A DNA stretch of 64,000 nt from Hippopus hippopus (lineage: Eukaryota; Mollusca; Bivalvia; Cardiida; Cardiidae). Both the position numbers and the translations under genes were made by a program. Under the pieces are notes generated by a model. The model made no database searches, had not been told where the DNA came from, and worked only from the letters and a program-made list of their open reading frames with translations. Of the stretch, positions 1 through 10,533 are shown one piece after another; within the stretch, counting starts at the first letter, position 1, and each line of letters begins with the position of its first letter. The stretch spans positions 27,264,122 through 27,328,121 of the forward strand of contig OX328101.1 in assembly GCA_946811185.2 (NCBI GenBank). The letters are read 5' to 3'.

Positions 1-1543
1 CATGAAAACATGAATGATGAAAATTACATAAAGTCTTTTATCATGATGGGGATTTAATCCTTTAGCACATGACACAATTTTAGACACATCCAAACCCAAA
101 GCATATACAGGCATCAATTTAAATGTTGCCGAAATAGTAGAAGATTGTCTGTGATAGGATAGAAAACATTGTTTGAAAAGGAGAAAATGCTGGTTACGAG
201 CATTTCTTTCTTTTCTCACAATGTTTTCATTAGTCTCTTTTATTGAGGTCGTTAAAAAGGTGGCATTGTGTAGGTTGATAAAACAAAAAAAAAAAACATG
301 TTAAAAACACAATGTAGTTAAATTCTGTTTGAATCTAGAAGCAGACTTGTGCTGCAAGTAGACAGTATTTCTTCCATGAACTTTACAGGAGAAATTATAG
401 TACGTGATGAAAGAATTTCTGTATGCTCACCTTGAGTGAAAAACAGTTGAATCTTACTATAACTTTTGGATATGATTTGCTTATCAAAGAAAAAAATGAG
501 AAAGGATTTTTATCTTCTTGTTGACTCAAAAGAACAGTATCTGACCATTGGGTTTTGATTGCCTTGTAATTTATGAACCCACTGATGCAAAGTCACACAT
601 TATTTCAAACCCTGACATTTCTCATCAGATTACAAATAATGTCCAGAGTGATGAGAAAAAAAAATACTTCTTCACGGCTGTAATGAGGACCAACCATAAT
701 CTTGATTCAAAAACATAACTAGGACTTGTTAAAAATTTAAAAGAATTAAACTTAACATGGTTTACAGAGACGTAAGCTATATAGTCAATAAAATAGTTGA
801 TAGGAAGGAAAAGGTGTATTCTAAAAATAGAATGCTATAAATAGAACACTGCACTGCATATTTTGCTTGAGTTGCCGATATGAGGAAGGCAGATGATTGT
901 TTTCAAGATTTTTTAATCCTTTGGTTTACCATTCATCATTGTAATTTATCAAAAAAATATTTGTAAAGAATATCTCCAGCAGTAAGAAGAGGTAATTCTG
1001 CTTTATTTTACGACAATTCATGTATTGAGAATCAGCACTGATCGTCTGACGTCATTTAAACAAATAAGCAGACGCTTTACATGTGGGAAGAAAAAAAGGC
1101 AAGTTTTCGTGGGATAAAGGGGTAGATTTAGCGAGTCAGTAACAGATAAGGATCATAACACTCTGCTGTCTTGTCTAAACTGACAAAGTTAATAAAGGAT
1201 AACTACTGTCACCCTTTGTCTTTGATACCCAATATTTCATGAATATAGCCATGTCGGGAATTTTTTAAGGCGAAGTTTTTTCGCCGTGCAAGCTTGACGA
1301 GGCGAAGTTGTGCCATTGAAGGTGACTTCTTCGCCCACATCGCCCTGTAGCTTGTTCCCTGTTTCACCCTTTCTCCACTTATCTCATGAGTTGAGACAAA
1401 CAGTGAAGAATTGCCGATAAAAAAAACTTTCGCCACTTATTTTCGCCAGTTAAAGAAAAAATTCGCCACTTGTTCAGAATTTTCGCATTTGGCGAAAATG
1501 GCGATCGGCAGCGCGGGCCCTGACATACCACTGAATAGCAAGC
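1..1543. other. Non-coding stretch, cortactin intron or flank
   Basis: Apart from a decayed family 1 MITE at about 54-275, I see AT-rich sequence with no supportable exon. Bases 1255-1525 stand out: they are richer in CG and carry repeated TTCGCC/GGCGAA motifs on both strands, ending in GGCAGCGCGGGCCCTG. This may be an unidentified repeat. Confidence 0.5.
54..275. mobile_element. Family 1 MITE, degenerate
   Basis: It starts TTAATCCTTTAGC and has the AAAACATTGTTT arm and the GAAAATGCTGGTTACGAGC centre. The right end is worn and no TTAA is visible there. Confidence 0.6.
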
Positions 1544-1772
1544 TAATCTGTTACCACAAAATCAAGAGTTTTAATGACCCTGAAGAACTGAAGGCTTTTG
1601 AAAACATTTCGGGAAAAGGAGAAAATGCTTGTAACTAGCATTTTCTCCTTTCCCACAATGGTTTCTGTCCTTTCAAAGACAATCCAAATCATATGAGTCA
1701 TAATGACTTTGTCGTCTGCAGATGTTTTCAATGTGGAGAAGTCTAAACATTTGTCATGCGGTAAAGAGTTAA
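1544..1772. mobile_element. Family 1 (TTAA) MITE
   Basis: It ends GGTAAAGAGTTAA and carries the central inverted arms GGAGAAAATGCTTGTAAC and its mirror. No coding capacity; the small open frames within it are by-products of the palindrome. Confidence 0.8.
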
Positions 1773-1848
1773 GTGTCTATCTGACTTTTAAAAGTGTTAA
1801 GGTTTTACACCAATGGTGTGATCAGTGTAACTTAGTCATCAGCTTTTG

Positions 1849-2082
1849 TTAACCCTTTAACAAACAATGTCACAGAATCTTAGACTAGTCCAAATTAAAA
1901 GCACTTGCAGACGACAACATAAAAGTGGCTCAAAAATTGAAATTTGTTTTGGGAAGGGAAGAAAACGTTTTGGAAAAAGGAGAAAATGCTGGTTACCAGC
2001 ATTTTCTCCTTTTCCCAAAATGTTTTCAAGAGCCTCCCTCTTCAGGGTCATTAGAAGTCGGGATTGTGTGGTAAAGAGTTAA
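1849..2082. mobile_element. Family 1 (TTAA) MITE, full length
   Basis: It is bounded by TTAACCCTTTAAC and GGTAAAGAGTTAA, about 234 bp. The centre GAAAATGCTGGTTACCAGC and its mirror form a perfect hairpin. This is a good reference copy for the family. Confidence 0.88.
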
Positions 2083-2310
2083 TTGATTCATATCTCCTTC
2101 AATATATTTTTCAACAATGCCCTGAAGTTATATCATCATGATGTTAAAAGCATCATGCTTTAACAACATCCCAAAGCAAGAGACAGTTTATACCACTTTG
2201 AAAACATGAAATACATGAAAGATTAAACATGTATAATACCATATTCTATGCTTTGTCTTAAAATGAAGTATGAATGACTGTTTTATATACATAGAAAAAT
2301 ATAATCTGGA

Positions 2311-2569
2311 ACCATGCTCTGGCAAAAGGGGGCTAAATGCATTTCCATGATGAATTATACCAAGCAAGAAATAACCTTATTATGGATACATAAAATCCAT
2401 TCAGTTTAATAATTGACTGGATCTGGAAGTATAATGGTCCTTTGACATGCAGAAAATTGACTAATAGCAAAAAGTCTTGACCCATGTCAGCCTGTGTGAA
2501 TGCGCAGGCTGACATGGATCAATACTTTTTGCAGACGCATGAAGCTGCTGTTACACCAGAGAATGGCTC
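2311..2569. mobile_element. Family 3 MITE
   Basis: It begins CATGCTCTGGCAAAAGGGGG and ends near CCAGAGAATGGCTC. The centre is the hairpin CATGTCAGCCTG...CAGGCTGACATGG. It lies 145 bp beyond cortactin exon 3, in the following intron. Confidence 0.8.
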
Positions 2570-2713
2570 ATTTTCAGTCGATACAGGTCAAACTATATTC
2601 TATCTGAATCTTCTACATATATCAAAATATCTGCAAAAAAAGAATCCATATACATCTATCAAGAAAAAAATCAAAACTTTCAACCTTTGTCACAACAATC
2701 TGAGACACTCTAC

Positions 2714-2843
2714 CTTATCCATACGGTCTTTCTGTACACCAAATTTCCCTCCATAACCATATGAGGCCTTTGGCCCAGACTCCATCTCTTTAATTTTAGC
2801 CTCTGTGTGGTCTTTCTGTACATTCTCTCGTAATTTGTCAAGT
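2714..2843 (-). CDS. CTTN: Cortactin third coding exon with first actin-binding repeat
   Basis: The acceptor ACAATTACAG is followed by 130 bases. The first base completes an Arg codon, then LDKLRENV leads to the repeat [15 protein letters not shown]. It ends in phase 0 at donor GTAGAG. The next repeat (usually starting SAVG) is not found between 1 and 2713, so the next exon is outside the window. Confidence 0.95.
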
Positions 2844-5232
2844 CTGTAATTGTTATTCAAATAGTATTACTTACCCTAAAACGGGAACATTACAATGTGT
2901 CTGCAATATCAGGGCATTTAGAGTACATTCAGTCCAAGCTGTACACAGAAACCACAAGAAGAAAGTTAAAAAATTGGTCATTACAGCCGGAGGTCTTGCA
3001 AAGCACATTTAACTCTTTCTTAAGAGACAGAATTTTTGTCTCAACCTAATTGAAAGCATTTGCAGACAACAAATCAAATGTAGTGCAAATGATGATTTCT
3101 GTCTTTGACAGTGAAAAAAACATTGTGGGAAAAAGAGAAAATGCTGGTTACCAGCATTTTCCATTTTCTCCTTTTTCCATAATGTTTTCAAAGCCTTCTT
3201 TTTTAGGGTTATTAAAAGTTGTGATTCTTTGTAAAGGGTTAATATAGTGGATTACTCCTTTCCCAAACGGCAAGTTTGACACCCTTTCAAATTGAAGCCA
3301 TCTGCAGATCACAAAACAAAGTTTTATACAAATGAGCTTTCGTTTCCTGATTGGACAGAGAACACTGTGGCGAAAGGAGAAAATGTTGGTTACCTACATT
3401 TTCTCCTTTTACCATAATGTTTTCAAAAGCCTTCTTCTTCAGGGTCATTAAAATAGCAGGTTGTTTGATAAAGGGTTAAAGCAAGAACACAGAATCAAAA
3501 TAATTGTCTCTTAAATTAATAGATTGCATGCTCCTTAACCAGATGACAAAGCTTTAACCTTGTATAAAGTGAAAACATTTCCAGAAGACAAATTAAGTGT
3601 GACTTATATGATTCGACTTTTCTTTAAAAACTTTAAGAAAACATTTTGGGAAATCAGGAGAAAATGCTGGTAACCAGCATTTTCTCTTTTTCCAACAATG
3701 TTTTTAAAAGGCCTCTTTCTCAGGGTCTTTAAAAGTTGGGATTATGTGGTATAGGGTTAAACTTAGGATTGTGAGATAAAGCTGATCTTCCATACAAGTT
3801 TTACTGTACAGCAAATTTTTGTATAAGAAAATTTGATCACTGCCATGTATCTCAATAGTATCCTTTACTTTATAGAGTACAATCCCATTTCTCATTCTAT
3901 TGCCAATTTCTGAAACAAATATTAGCAGAATTGTTTCAACTCCTATGTTTTCCATAGCCTTTCTAATCCTTTCAGTTATGGACAAGTCTACAATTTTGTT
4001 GTTTTGTAAATCTCTAGACAGGAAACAGACACATTTAGCAAATGAGCAGTGCTCAGGGAAAAGGGAGTTTAAGGCATCCCTGTGATCTCAAGGTAGTTAT
4101 CTCATACACATCCATAAAATGCATTTTGTAAAACAACTGGCTGAATCATGTGGTAGACTGGTCCTTTGACATGAAAATTGACTGAAAACAAAAGTTTTCG
4201 ACCTATGGCAGCATGTGTGGAATGCTCAGGCTGACCTGGGTCAATATTTCATGCAGATACATTAACACATCCCACCAACCCCCCCCCCCCCCCCCCCCCA
4301 TTTACAGAGCATGACTGATATATTTGCAGATGATTCTACATAGTATAACTAAAGGTACAAAAGACAGAATGAAATTATCACCTAATTGATTCTTGGTGTC
4401 CTGATCCTTCCACAGTTTTAGCACCCCATCTCTGTTCCTGTTCACTGACATCATTCTGAAAGGGAGTAATAGACCTAACTGTAAGCTGCCCTGGTAAGCT
4501 AATGATCTTTTTCTATATCAAAATATCACTTTAGTCAATGTGTTATAAATGTCTAATTTTTGACTCTTGAAAGAGATTAAAGAGAAATTCCAATTGAATA
4601 AGTTTTTTAATCAAAAGACAATATTCAACCACCAATCAATTAAATATCCATAGGTAATTTAGTTCAGTCATTAGTCAATATTAATCTTGAGCTGTATCTA
4701 CATGCAAGTACAGAAAAGCTTCCACAGTGTTTCTTTACACCTATACTGTCTCCTGGTTCATTTTTGGATTAAAAATGACATTAAACATATTGACTTGTTT
4801 CATTACACCTCTGAACAATATCCCAGTAACTGTAACAGTTAGCAATAACCAATAACTGTACAGCCTAATTTTGGCCTTTCAAGAAAAAAAGCATTATTAC
4901 CAAGAAAGTACAAACAATTGAAGGGATTGTTAACTTTGTAACAGTTTTAAAAAACATTCTTGAACTAGAAAAACTTCTTATAACAATGATTTCTAAAGCT
5001 GCCAATGGTATGGGTGTAATATTATTAGTAAAGTGATCGGTTGTGTACATTTTCATCGGAACAATAATCTAAAACATGAGAAAATAAAAGAATTTGAACA
5101 GAACGCCATTCAGAAGTATTGTATCTTACAACAAAGTCAGCATCAGTTTCCCAATCATCATCATCTCCATCAGCTGGAGTAGGGGCAGCTTTGCTTATAC
5201 CAACTTGTGCTTTCCACATCTTTCTTGTCTAT
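2714..5232 (-). CDS. CTTN: Cortactin gene, 5' half (partial at left edge)
   Basis: Cortactin binds Arp2/3 and F-actin and stabilises branched actin at the cell cortex. Three coding exons can be spliced in phase: 5219-5130, 4455-4382 and 2843-2714, giving the first 98 residues. The protein begins MWKAQVG and has the acidic N-terminal Arp2/3-binding motif [11 protein letters not shown] (residues 19-29, with the DDW core at 21-23). It then has [19 protein letters not shown] and KLRENV, and ends in the first F-actin-binding cortactin repeat, [15 protein letters not shown]. Order and spacing match animal cortactin/HS1. A good acceptor (GTTTAGTTTCAG) lies 13 bases before the ATG, so at least one non-coding 5' exon must lie further right; I could not place it. 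Remaining repeats, the helical/proline region and the SH3 domain must lie beyond base 1. The introns are full of MITEs. No frame damage is seen. Confidence 0.95.
3009..3242. mobile_element. Family 1 (TTAA) MITE in cortactin intron
   Basis: It starts TTAACTCTTTC, ends GTAAAGGGTTAA, and has the GAAAATGCTGGTTACCAGC centre. It lies in the 2844-4381 intron. Confidence 0.85.
3252..3479. mobile_element. Family 1 MITE in cortactin intron
   Basis: It begins TTACTCCTTTCCC (TTAA worn) and ends AAAGGGTTAA. The centre GAAAATGTTGGTTACC has lost perfect symmetry. It follows the previous copy by only 9 bases. Confidence 0.8.
3535..3760. mobile_element. Family 1 MITE in cortactin intron
   Basis: It starts TTAACCAGATGAC and ends ATAGGGTTAA. 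The centre GAAAATGCTGGTAACCAGC is intact. It is the third family 1 copy in a row within one intron. Confidence 0.82.
4043..4316. mobile_element. Family 3 MITE with poly(C) tract
   Basis: Ends resemble GAGCAGTGCTC and CAGAGCATGACT. The middle has CGACCTATGGCAGCATG and CAGGCTGACCTGG arms. A run of about 20 C at 4279-4299 interrupts the right arm and is prone to length change or assembly error. Confidence 0.7.
4382..4455 (-). CDS. CTTN: Cortactin second coding exon
   Basis: The acceptor CCCTTTCAG is followed by 74 bases encoding [19 protein letters not shown] then HQESI plus two bases, ending at donor GTGATA. The sequence lines up with the [15 protein letters not shown] segment of vertebrate cortactin, and its phases (0 in, 2 out) match both neighbours. 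Confidence 0.94.
5130..5232 (-). CDS. CTTN: Cortactin first coding exon
   Basis: ATG is at 5219-5217, preceded by 13 UTR bases and the acceptor CAG at 5235-5233. The exon encodes 30 residues, MWKAQVG through ETDADFV, and ends in phase 0 at the donor GTAAGA (5129). It holds the acidic Arp2/3-activating tip. Confidence 0.95.
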
Positions 5233-5269
5233 CTGAAACTAAACAAAGGTCAGAGTTCATGAAGGTTCT

Positions 5270-5482
5270 TTAACCCTTTACCACACAAATGTGAGTTTTA
5301 ACAACCCTGAGGAAAAAAAACCTTTTTGAAAACATTGTGGGAAAAGGAGAAAATGCTGGTAACCAGCATTTTCTCCTTTTCCCACAATGTTTTTTAGGCT
5401 TACAGAGACAAATCCCATAATTTGAGCCACATATGATTTTTCGTCTGCTAAAGCTTTCATTTTCGACGAGTCTAAAATTTAA
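5270..5482. mobile_element. Family 1 (TTAA) MITE upstream of cortactin
   Basis: It starts TTAACCCTTTACCACAC and contains a perfect AAAAGGAGAAAATGCTGG palindromic core. The right end stops at TTTAAC without the GGTAAAG part. It lies about 40 bp upstream of the spliced 5' UTR acceptor. Confidence 0.82.
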
Positions 5483-5534
5483 CATCCTTGAAAACATCCT
5501 TCAAAATCATGAATGATTTAGTCAGGAAACCTAT

Positions 5535-5770
5535 TTAACTCTTTGCCAAACAACAAAATTTTGGACTTGTCCAAATTGAAATCATTTGCAGACGACAAAA
5601 TAAACATGACTCAAAAATTGAAACTTGACTTTGGAAGAGAAGAAAACAATGTGGGAAAGGAAGAAAATGCTGGTTACTAGCACTTCTCCTTTTCCCATAG
5701 TGTTTTCAGAAGGGGGTCTTCCTTGCCGTTGGGGGTCGTTAAAACCAGGGATTGTTTTGTAAAGGGTTAA
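5535..5770. mobile_element. Family 1 (TTAA) MITE
   Basis: It is bounded by TTAACTCTTTGCC and GTAAAGGGTTAA. The hairpin centre GAAAATGCTGGTTACTAGC has one mismatch. Confidence 0.84.
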
Positions 5771-5830
5771 ACTATATTGACTTTTAACAGTTACAATGAT
5801 AATGTTTGATTTATAAATTGTTTTGAATTC

Positions 5831-6041
5831 TTATCCCATAGGCTGCTAAGGGCGACTCACTGACCTTTTGTGGACAGTTTAGATCAAGATCAGACTACAC
5901 AGAACATGCAGTCTCATCTTAGATAAATACCGTCCAGTAAGGAGATATCTTTCTCCCAAAAATACTTTTGAAATAGCACACTTTGAGTTTTTACTATCGG
6001 CTTGAAAGTTTCATTTTACTTATTAAGAAGGATAAAGGTTA
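5831..6041. mobile_element. Family 2 MITE
   Basis: It begins TTATCCCATAGGCTGC and ends GGATAAAGGTTA. The centre is CAGACTACACAGAACATG with mirrored ATC-rich arms. This copy has lost the TTAA at both ends by point changes. Confidence 0.78.
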
Positions 6042-7136
6042 TTTGGACACATTAAATGGATGGGGGCTATACCTTTCAAGTTCAAATATGGAAATTTGAT
6101 CTAATAGATTATTAGTGTCTATCTTTACTGTTGATGATATCACAAGAAGGATATACTCTTATCATAAGCATAAAAGATTTTATTCTTCCTTCTATATTAC
6201 AATGGCATTTACAGCTCAAGATAAAATTAATCATGGGTATTTACTTCCTGAAATATATACTGGAACATCAAAATTCCTGCATATAAAAAGGTTGAGTTTC
6301 ATAAATTTCTTGCAGCAAAAATCACTCTTTCTGGGCCGGTGTTTTTTTATTCCAAAACTAGACGGTAAACTGGTAAACTAGTACCCACTGTATCTCCAGT
6401 AAGCGTTGATACAAAGATCAAAAACAGGCTGCCAGCTCACTAAACAGTGAATGTCAAGAATTATTTCCCTATCAGTTGCTTTGTGTCCAAAATGTTGAAA
6501 ATGTCCAAAGTCTGTCTTTTGTAAAAGGCAAAAAAAGTTATTTATTGTTGCTTTTTGCAAAAAAACATTAAATAAACAAGAAAAAAATAATTATTTTCAG
6601 CATGCTTTTCTCTTTGAAAAGTGGTTTAACAAGTTCATAGCTTTATACATGTATATCTAAAACCTTGCACTGAATTCTGTGTACATTGTTTGGACACTTT
6701 TTAACTATCAACAAACTGTAATCAAAATTGATACTGAAGTGTAAACATTCTGTATCTAATTTAGATTTGAACACCCATATGTGATAGCATGTTACCAGTA
6801 AGTTCTAAAACTTCCAGCTGGAAAAAGTACAGCACACACGGGGCCACCCTGAATAAGATGCTATCATGATTTAAAAGCACACAAATGGCCCAAACTTGCT
6901 AGTAGAAGAATGTATTGTAAAACTAAAACAAAAGTTGGCAACTTTTGTTTTAGTTTTACATTTTTATGCCAAAAACTGGGACTTTGACAGATTGCACAGT
7001 AACACATTATCAGACTCATAGAAATATCCATACTTTTAAAGGAAATGAATTGAATTTGTTTACATTTTGACCTCAGAATCGTTGCATTTGGCAGCTAAAA
7101 GGCCTTTAATCTAAACAGCAAGGTAATCAATGCATC
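6042..7136. other. Non-coding stretch with one perfect hairpin
   Basis: No supportable exon. The only structure I see is the 45-bp palindrome at 6916-6960, listed separately. Confidence 0.5.
6916..6960. repeat. Perfect 22-bp-arm palindrome
   Basis: Arms TGTAAAACTAAAACAAAAGT plus TG and their exact complement are separated by a single G. It has no similarity to the MITE cores in this window. Confidence 0.9.
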
Positions 7137-7181
7137 TTAACCATTTACCAAACAACCCCATGCTTTAACAACCCTGGTTTG
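7137..7181. mobile_element. Family 1 MITE, left end only
   Basis: TTAACCATTTACCAAACAAC then a CTTTAACAACCCTGG segment; the rest of the element is missing. Confidence 0.6.
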
Positions 7182-7602
7182 TAACTCGATAATTATTTTG
7201 TGATATCCCAGTTTTCTTGACACTTTACAGTCAATGACATCACCAGTGTGTTTGAACCACAAATTTGATGTTAACAAGGGTGTCAAAGCTGTTAATTTAC
7301 AAAATGGGATACGAACAAAATAGTATGCATGTTTCTTTAAGAAAAATTGTTTTTTTACAAACGAATTTCTAATTACTTTTTCCAACCTGAGTCATGCCCA
7401 ATTTCTTCTTCTAACATTTAATTTCAACCCTGCAAAACCAACTCTTCATATCAATTCATGGCTAAAGGGTGTTTGCACAGGTTGATTGATATTTAGGATC
7501 TAAAATGATTACAGTCTTATACTGCATGGAACACTTTGATGTCAGAAATTGTTTACTTGAGCAGAGCATCAAAACGAACATAACCATTATGGGTTCTACC
7601 TG

Positions 7603-8233
7603 TCACTGTTTTTCTAAGTATTTTCCCTTGCATTCTGCACACTTTTGATGGCAGTCTACCAAGTTATGGAAACACTTCATAACACTCTTTTTCAAAGCTG
7701 CCAACTGCAGATTGAACATTGAACTTTATCTTTAGATTCAAATTTGCATCCTTGTATAATCTGCTTTCAGCCTGGGGAATACAGCAAAGTCCATTGGTGC
7801 CAGGTCCATACCATAGGGCGGGTGTTGCCGTCTTTCCTATCCTAGGAAGTCAATAATTTTTGTCCTTAATGTATCATTTGAACAATGAGCTGGTGCATTA
7901 TTCCAATGGAATATCAGGTTTTCAACATAACAATTACCAGAAGGCTGTCTTTTTCTCAAAGCATTCATCAAATCCCTCTATACCATCTGAAATTAAGGAA
8001 AATAATTATCTTACTTGTGAGTTTACTCCCAACTAATGTTTACATCACTATCTCACAGTATTCACACAAATATTGGTAATTTAAAATCATCTTATCAAAA
8101 GACCTTTTAAAAATGAACTTACCTTGTGATAAAACAATGTCCTGTTGCAAGGTACAGCATGGTGAAAGAGCATCTCCTGATTGTCCATGAAGAAACTGTA
8201 CATTACTTTCTTAGCTGATTTGGAAGTTTCCAT
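7603..8233 (-). pseudogene. Mariner-type transposase remnant with an intron-like insert
   Basis: Read on the minus strand, 8233-8123 encodes KSAKKVMYSFF and PCNRTLF, the first DDE-domain segment of mariner transposases. After a 137-bp gap, 7985 downward continues in the same frame with RDLMNALRKRQPSGN, HWNNAPAH (catalytic Asp replaced by Asn in the usual HDNAPAH), HPPYGMDLAPMDF, and finally KCAECKGKYLEKQ before a stop at 7605-7603. There are in-frame stops and at least one frameshift, so it is dead. The N-terminal DNA-binding half is not seen. The gap (8122-7986) starts GTAAGT and ends ATTTCAG. An AUG is present at 8233, but similarity suggests it is internal. Confidence 0.85.
7986..8122 (-). 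other. Intron-like 137-bp insert in mariner remnant
   Basis: It has perfect-looking splice ends (GTAAGTTC and TTAATTTCAG) and splits the transposase at a codon boundary. Mariner genes normally lack introns. Confidence 0.6.
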
Positions 8234-8239
8234 TTTCAA

Positions 8240-9396
8240 AAGAGGTGGTGAAAAAATGAAAAAAAAAATGATCCATTTTCTCCGATTTTACACATCGATT
8301 GATTGCTGAATAGCAAATTGTTTCGGTTTGAGACAGTTTCTGGCAGAGGAGATAATGCCTAAACCACGGCCCATTCGCACCGAAGCGTTACCATCAGATT
8401 AAAGGCTAAAATATTCACATGTGCAACATTGTCGTAACAGATCTTTGAATCGGTGCTAAAATAATAGAAATAAAAATGTTTAATCCACAATAGTGATCTA
8501 GAAAGTATTCAGACATTCTCCGACGCAAAAAAAAGTTGACATGCAAAAACAGCCGCATTTTATACCGACCCTGTCGTACAGTATTCAGTGAATGTAGAGG
8601 TACACCAAATGTGTATTTTGGGTTTCCAGAATTTAGGGATCGTCTCAAGCCACTGTTTATCATTCGAAATGTTATTTTGTACAAAGGGTGAACTTTTGTA
8701 TTTCAATGTGTAATGTTTACAACATATTTGTTTCAAAACTTTCCCCTATTTTCTACTTGTCCATGGACAACTAGATCAAAAAAAGTGACTTGTCCGACGC
8801 CAAATTTTCTCGAGTCGGATGAGTCAGATGTAGGGTCCCTGGCTATCATCAATGTCTGTAAACCCACTGTGATAAAAGCAGAAATAGGTCATTGAGAACA
8901 ATTTATCCTATTGTAACAAAGTTCTAAAGAGAGACCTTTTTGAAACATACAGAAGCTTAAATAGTACAAACCAAACAACGAAGTCAATTTGTGAAAACAT
9001 TGTCAGAAAAGAAGAAATTTAGAGCAATTTCTTCATTTGAAATATACAGAAGTTAGGATGTTGAAAAGCAAACAAAGTTTCCAATAGGTGGGCGATCAAT
9101 AGAGAAAAAGCTGCATAGAATATTCCGAGGATGATGAAAACATTACTATCTGGGTTTTAGTCAATGCCAACTGCAGCCTGGTCTCTATTTTGTAAAATCG
9201 CTGTAAAAATACAGATTTTATCAATTTTACCTGCATTTATGATTTATTTGGACATTTAGTAATATTTACAATTTATACTGGACACCCATCTTCGATACTT
9301 TCACTTTCTTAAAGTTTTCCCAAGTTAATTGACAGGTTTTGTCTGGCCGGAAGTGTATGTTTTCGAAAGTGTATGTATTTTCGTAAGGTGTAGATC
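8240..9396. other. Non-coding stretch
   Basis: I see no exon or recognised element. Low-level repeats such as TTGTCC motifs near 8757-8800 are present. The open frames here have no family resemblance. Confidence 0.4.
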
Positions 9397-9658
9397 TTAG
9401 ATGACATCGTTCCGTAAGTAATTTAAATTACGTTGATGCCGTAGTTTATTCCAGCAGATTTTTTTCAACTTATCGATAAACTGGCTATCATGCATCCATG
9501 CATTGCGGTGAAGGGGACCAGTATCAATATGTACGGCATCCTGATATGAAAAATATCGGCGCCAGTCATTTCCGGCGTTTTCTTGCGCCACCTTTAACAA
9601 TCTGTCGCAAATGGCGCCAAATACAAAGCCCAGCGGGAACCCTGGAAATACATTGTTA
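9397..9658 (-). CDS. Candidate terminal coding exon, unidentified protein
   Basis: The minus-strand frame is open for over 90 codons. From the acceptor ATATTCAACAG (before 9658) it encodes 86 residues plus a stop, including FPLGFVFGAICDRLL, WRRYFSYQDAVH and DKLKKICWNKLRHQRN. An alternative acceptor, GTATTTCCAG, lies 18 bases on but does not fit the phase of the exon at 10337-10500. Composition is protein-like and has CG-containing codons unlike the repeats around it. I do not recognise the family. FPLGFVFGAIC could be a short membrane segment. Confidence 0.4.
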
Positions 9659-10336
9659 CTGTTGAATATGCAGGATTCAAACACAATTCATGATTATATT
9701 GGCACTTTAAATTGATTTCAGCTTACTAAATATTGATTTCAGCTTATTAAATATTTTTGTAATCAGTACTTCATTTCAATATTTGTAAATAAAATTGTGA
9801 AAAAAATGGTTGGAAAATGCTACATTCATCAGAGCTGCCTGGTTATTTCCCCTAAATGATGAGCTTTACTTTTGAAAATTTTGTTATTGCTTTACAATTT
9901 AAAATACATAGCAATATTTTCAATCCCTCTTCTTGTACCTAGCATTGAGATGATGGATACGTTGATTATTAAAACATTTCTGTATTTCTGTAGGATGGTC
10001 GGGTGAAAAGTTTAAATCTGAGTAGCAGGGTCTACTCAGTAGAGTCTAGACTAGAGAAAATGAGAAAGGTTCCAATGAGAAAAGGCGTTTCTTGACTTCC
10101 GCATCCATCATTTTACAACATATAACCTTCTGTGCGTTCAGTCGTAATGACAACGACTGCAACAAAACAGATATATATTCCATTAAAATTATTTACCAAT
10201 ATACAAACTGCAGAGTGCGCAATGCTATTTCAAACCTAACTAAATTGCCAAGAAATTAGTCACCGAAAGATTCCGGAAGTTTTTGTTGTTCAATCTTTCG
10301 GTTACTCGTTAATTATGCTTAGACTGTATGAATTAC
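9659..10336. other. Putative intron of the 9397-10500 gene
   Basis: No MITE is present, unlike most stretches of this length here. On the plus strand an acceptor-like CTGTAG at 9991-9993 opens a 33-codon frame (to 10095), which I judge too weak to call. Confidence 0.3.
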
Positions 10337-10500
10337 CAAACCGGTGCGTTGCGAGTATTCGGAAAATCTCGGGTGATCCCGTGATCAAATCTGTCAGATG
10401 TTGTTAGGGAAACGACCGAGTTGTGAAAAAGTGATGTGATGAGGTTTACTTGTTCACTAGCTTGAAGATCTTGAAGATCCTGAAAGAGATTCGATTCCAT
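10337..10500 (-). CDS. Candidate first coding exon of the same unidentified gene
   Basis: ATG at 10500-10498 sits in a good context (GACAAGATGG). The frame MESNLFQDLQDLQASEQ runs on through DHGITRDFPNTR to a donor GTAATT at 10336, phase 2. Joined to 9658-9397 it makes a 141-residue protein with no internal stop. In-frame TTG codons precede the ATG but no earlier ATG. The upstream 100 bases are CG-containing and include a TATATT motif, consistent with a promoter. Function unknown. Confidence 0.4.
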
Positions 10501-10533
10501 CTTGTCCTTTGCCAACAAAACCGGAACTTCCAA

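Noticed and set aside
9994..10095. 33-codon plus-strand frame after CTGTATTTCTGTAG
   Set aside because: Length is within chance for this composition, and it falls inside the putative intron of the minus-strand candidate.
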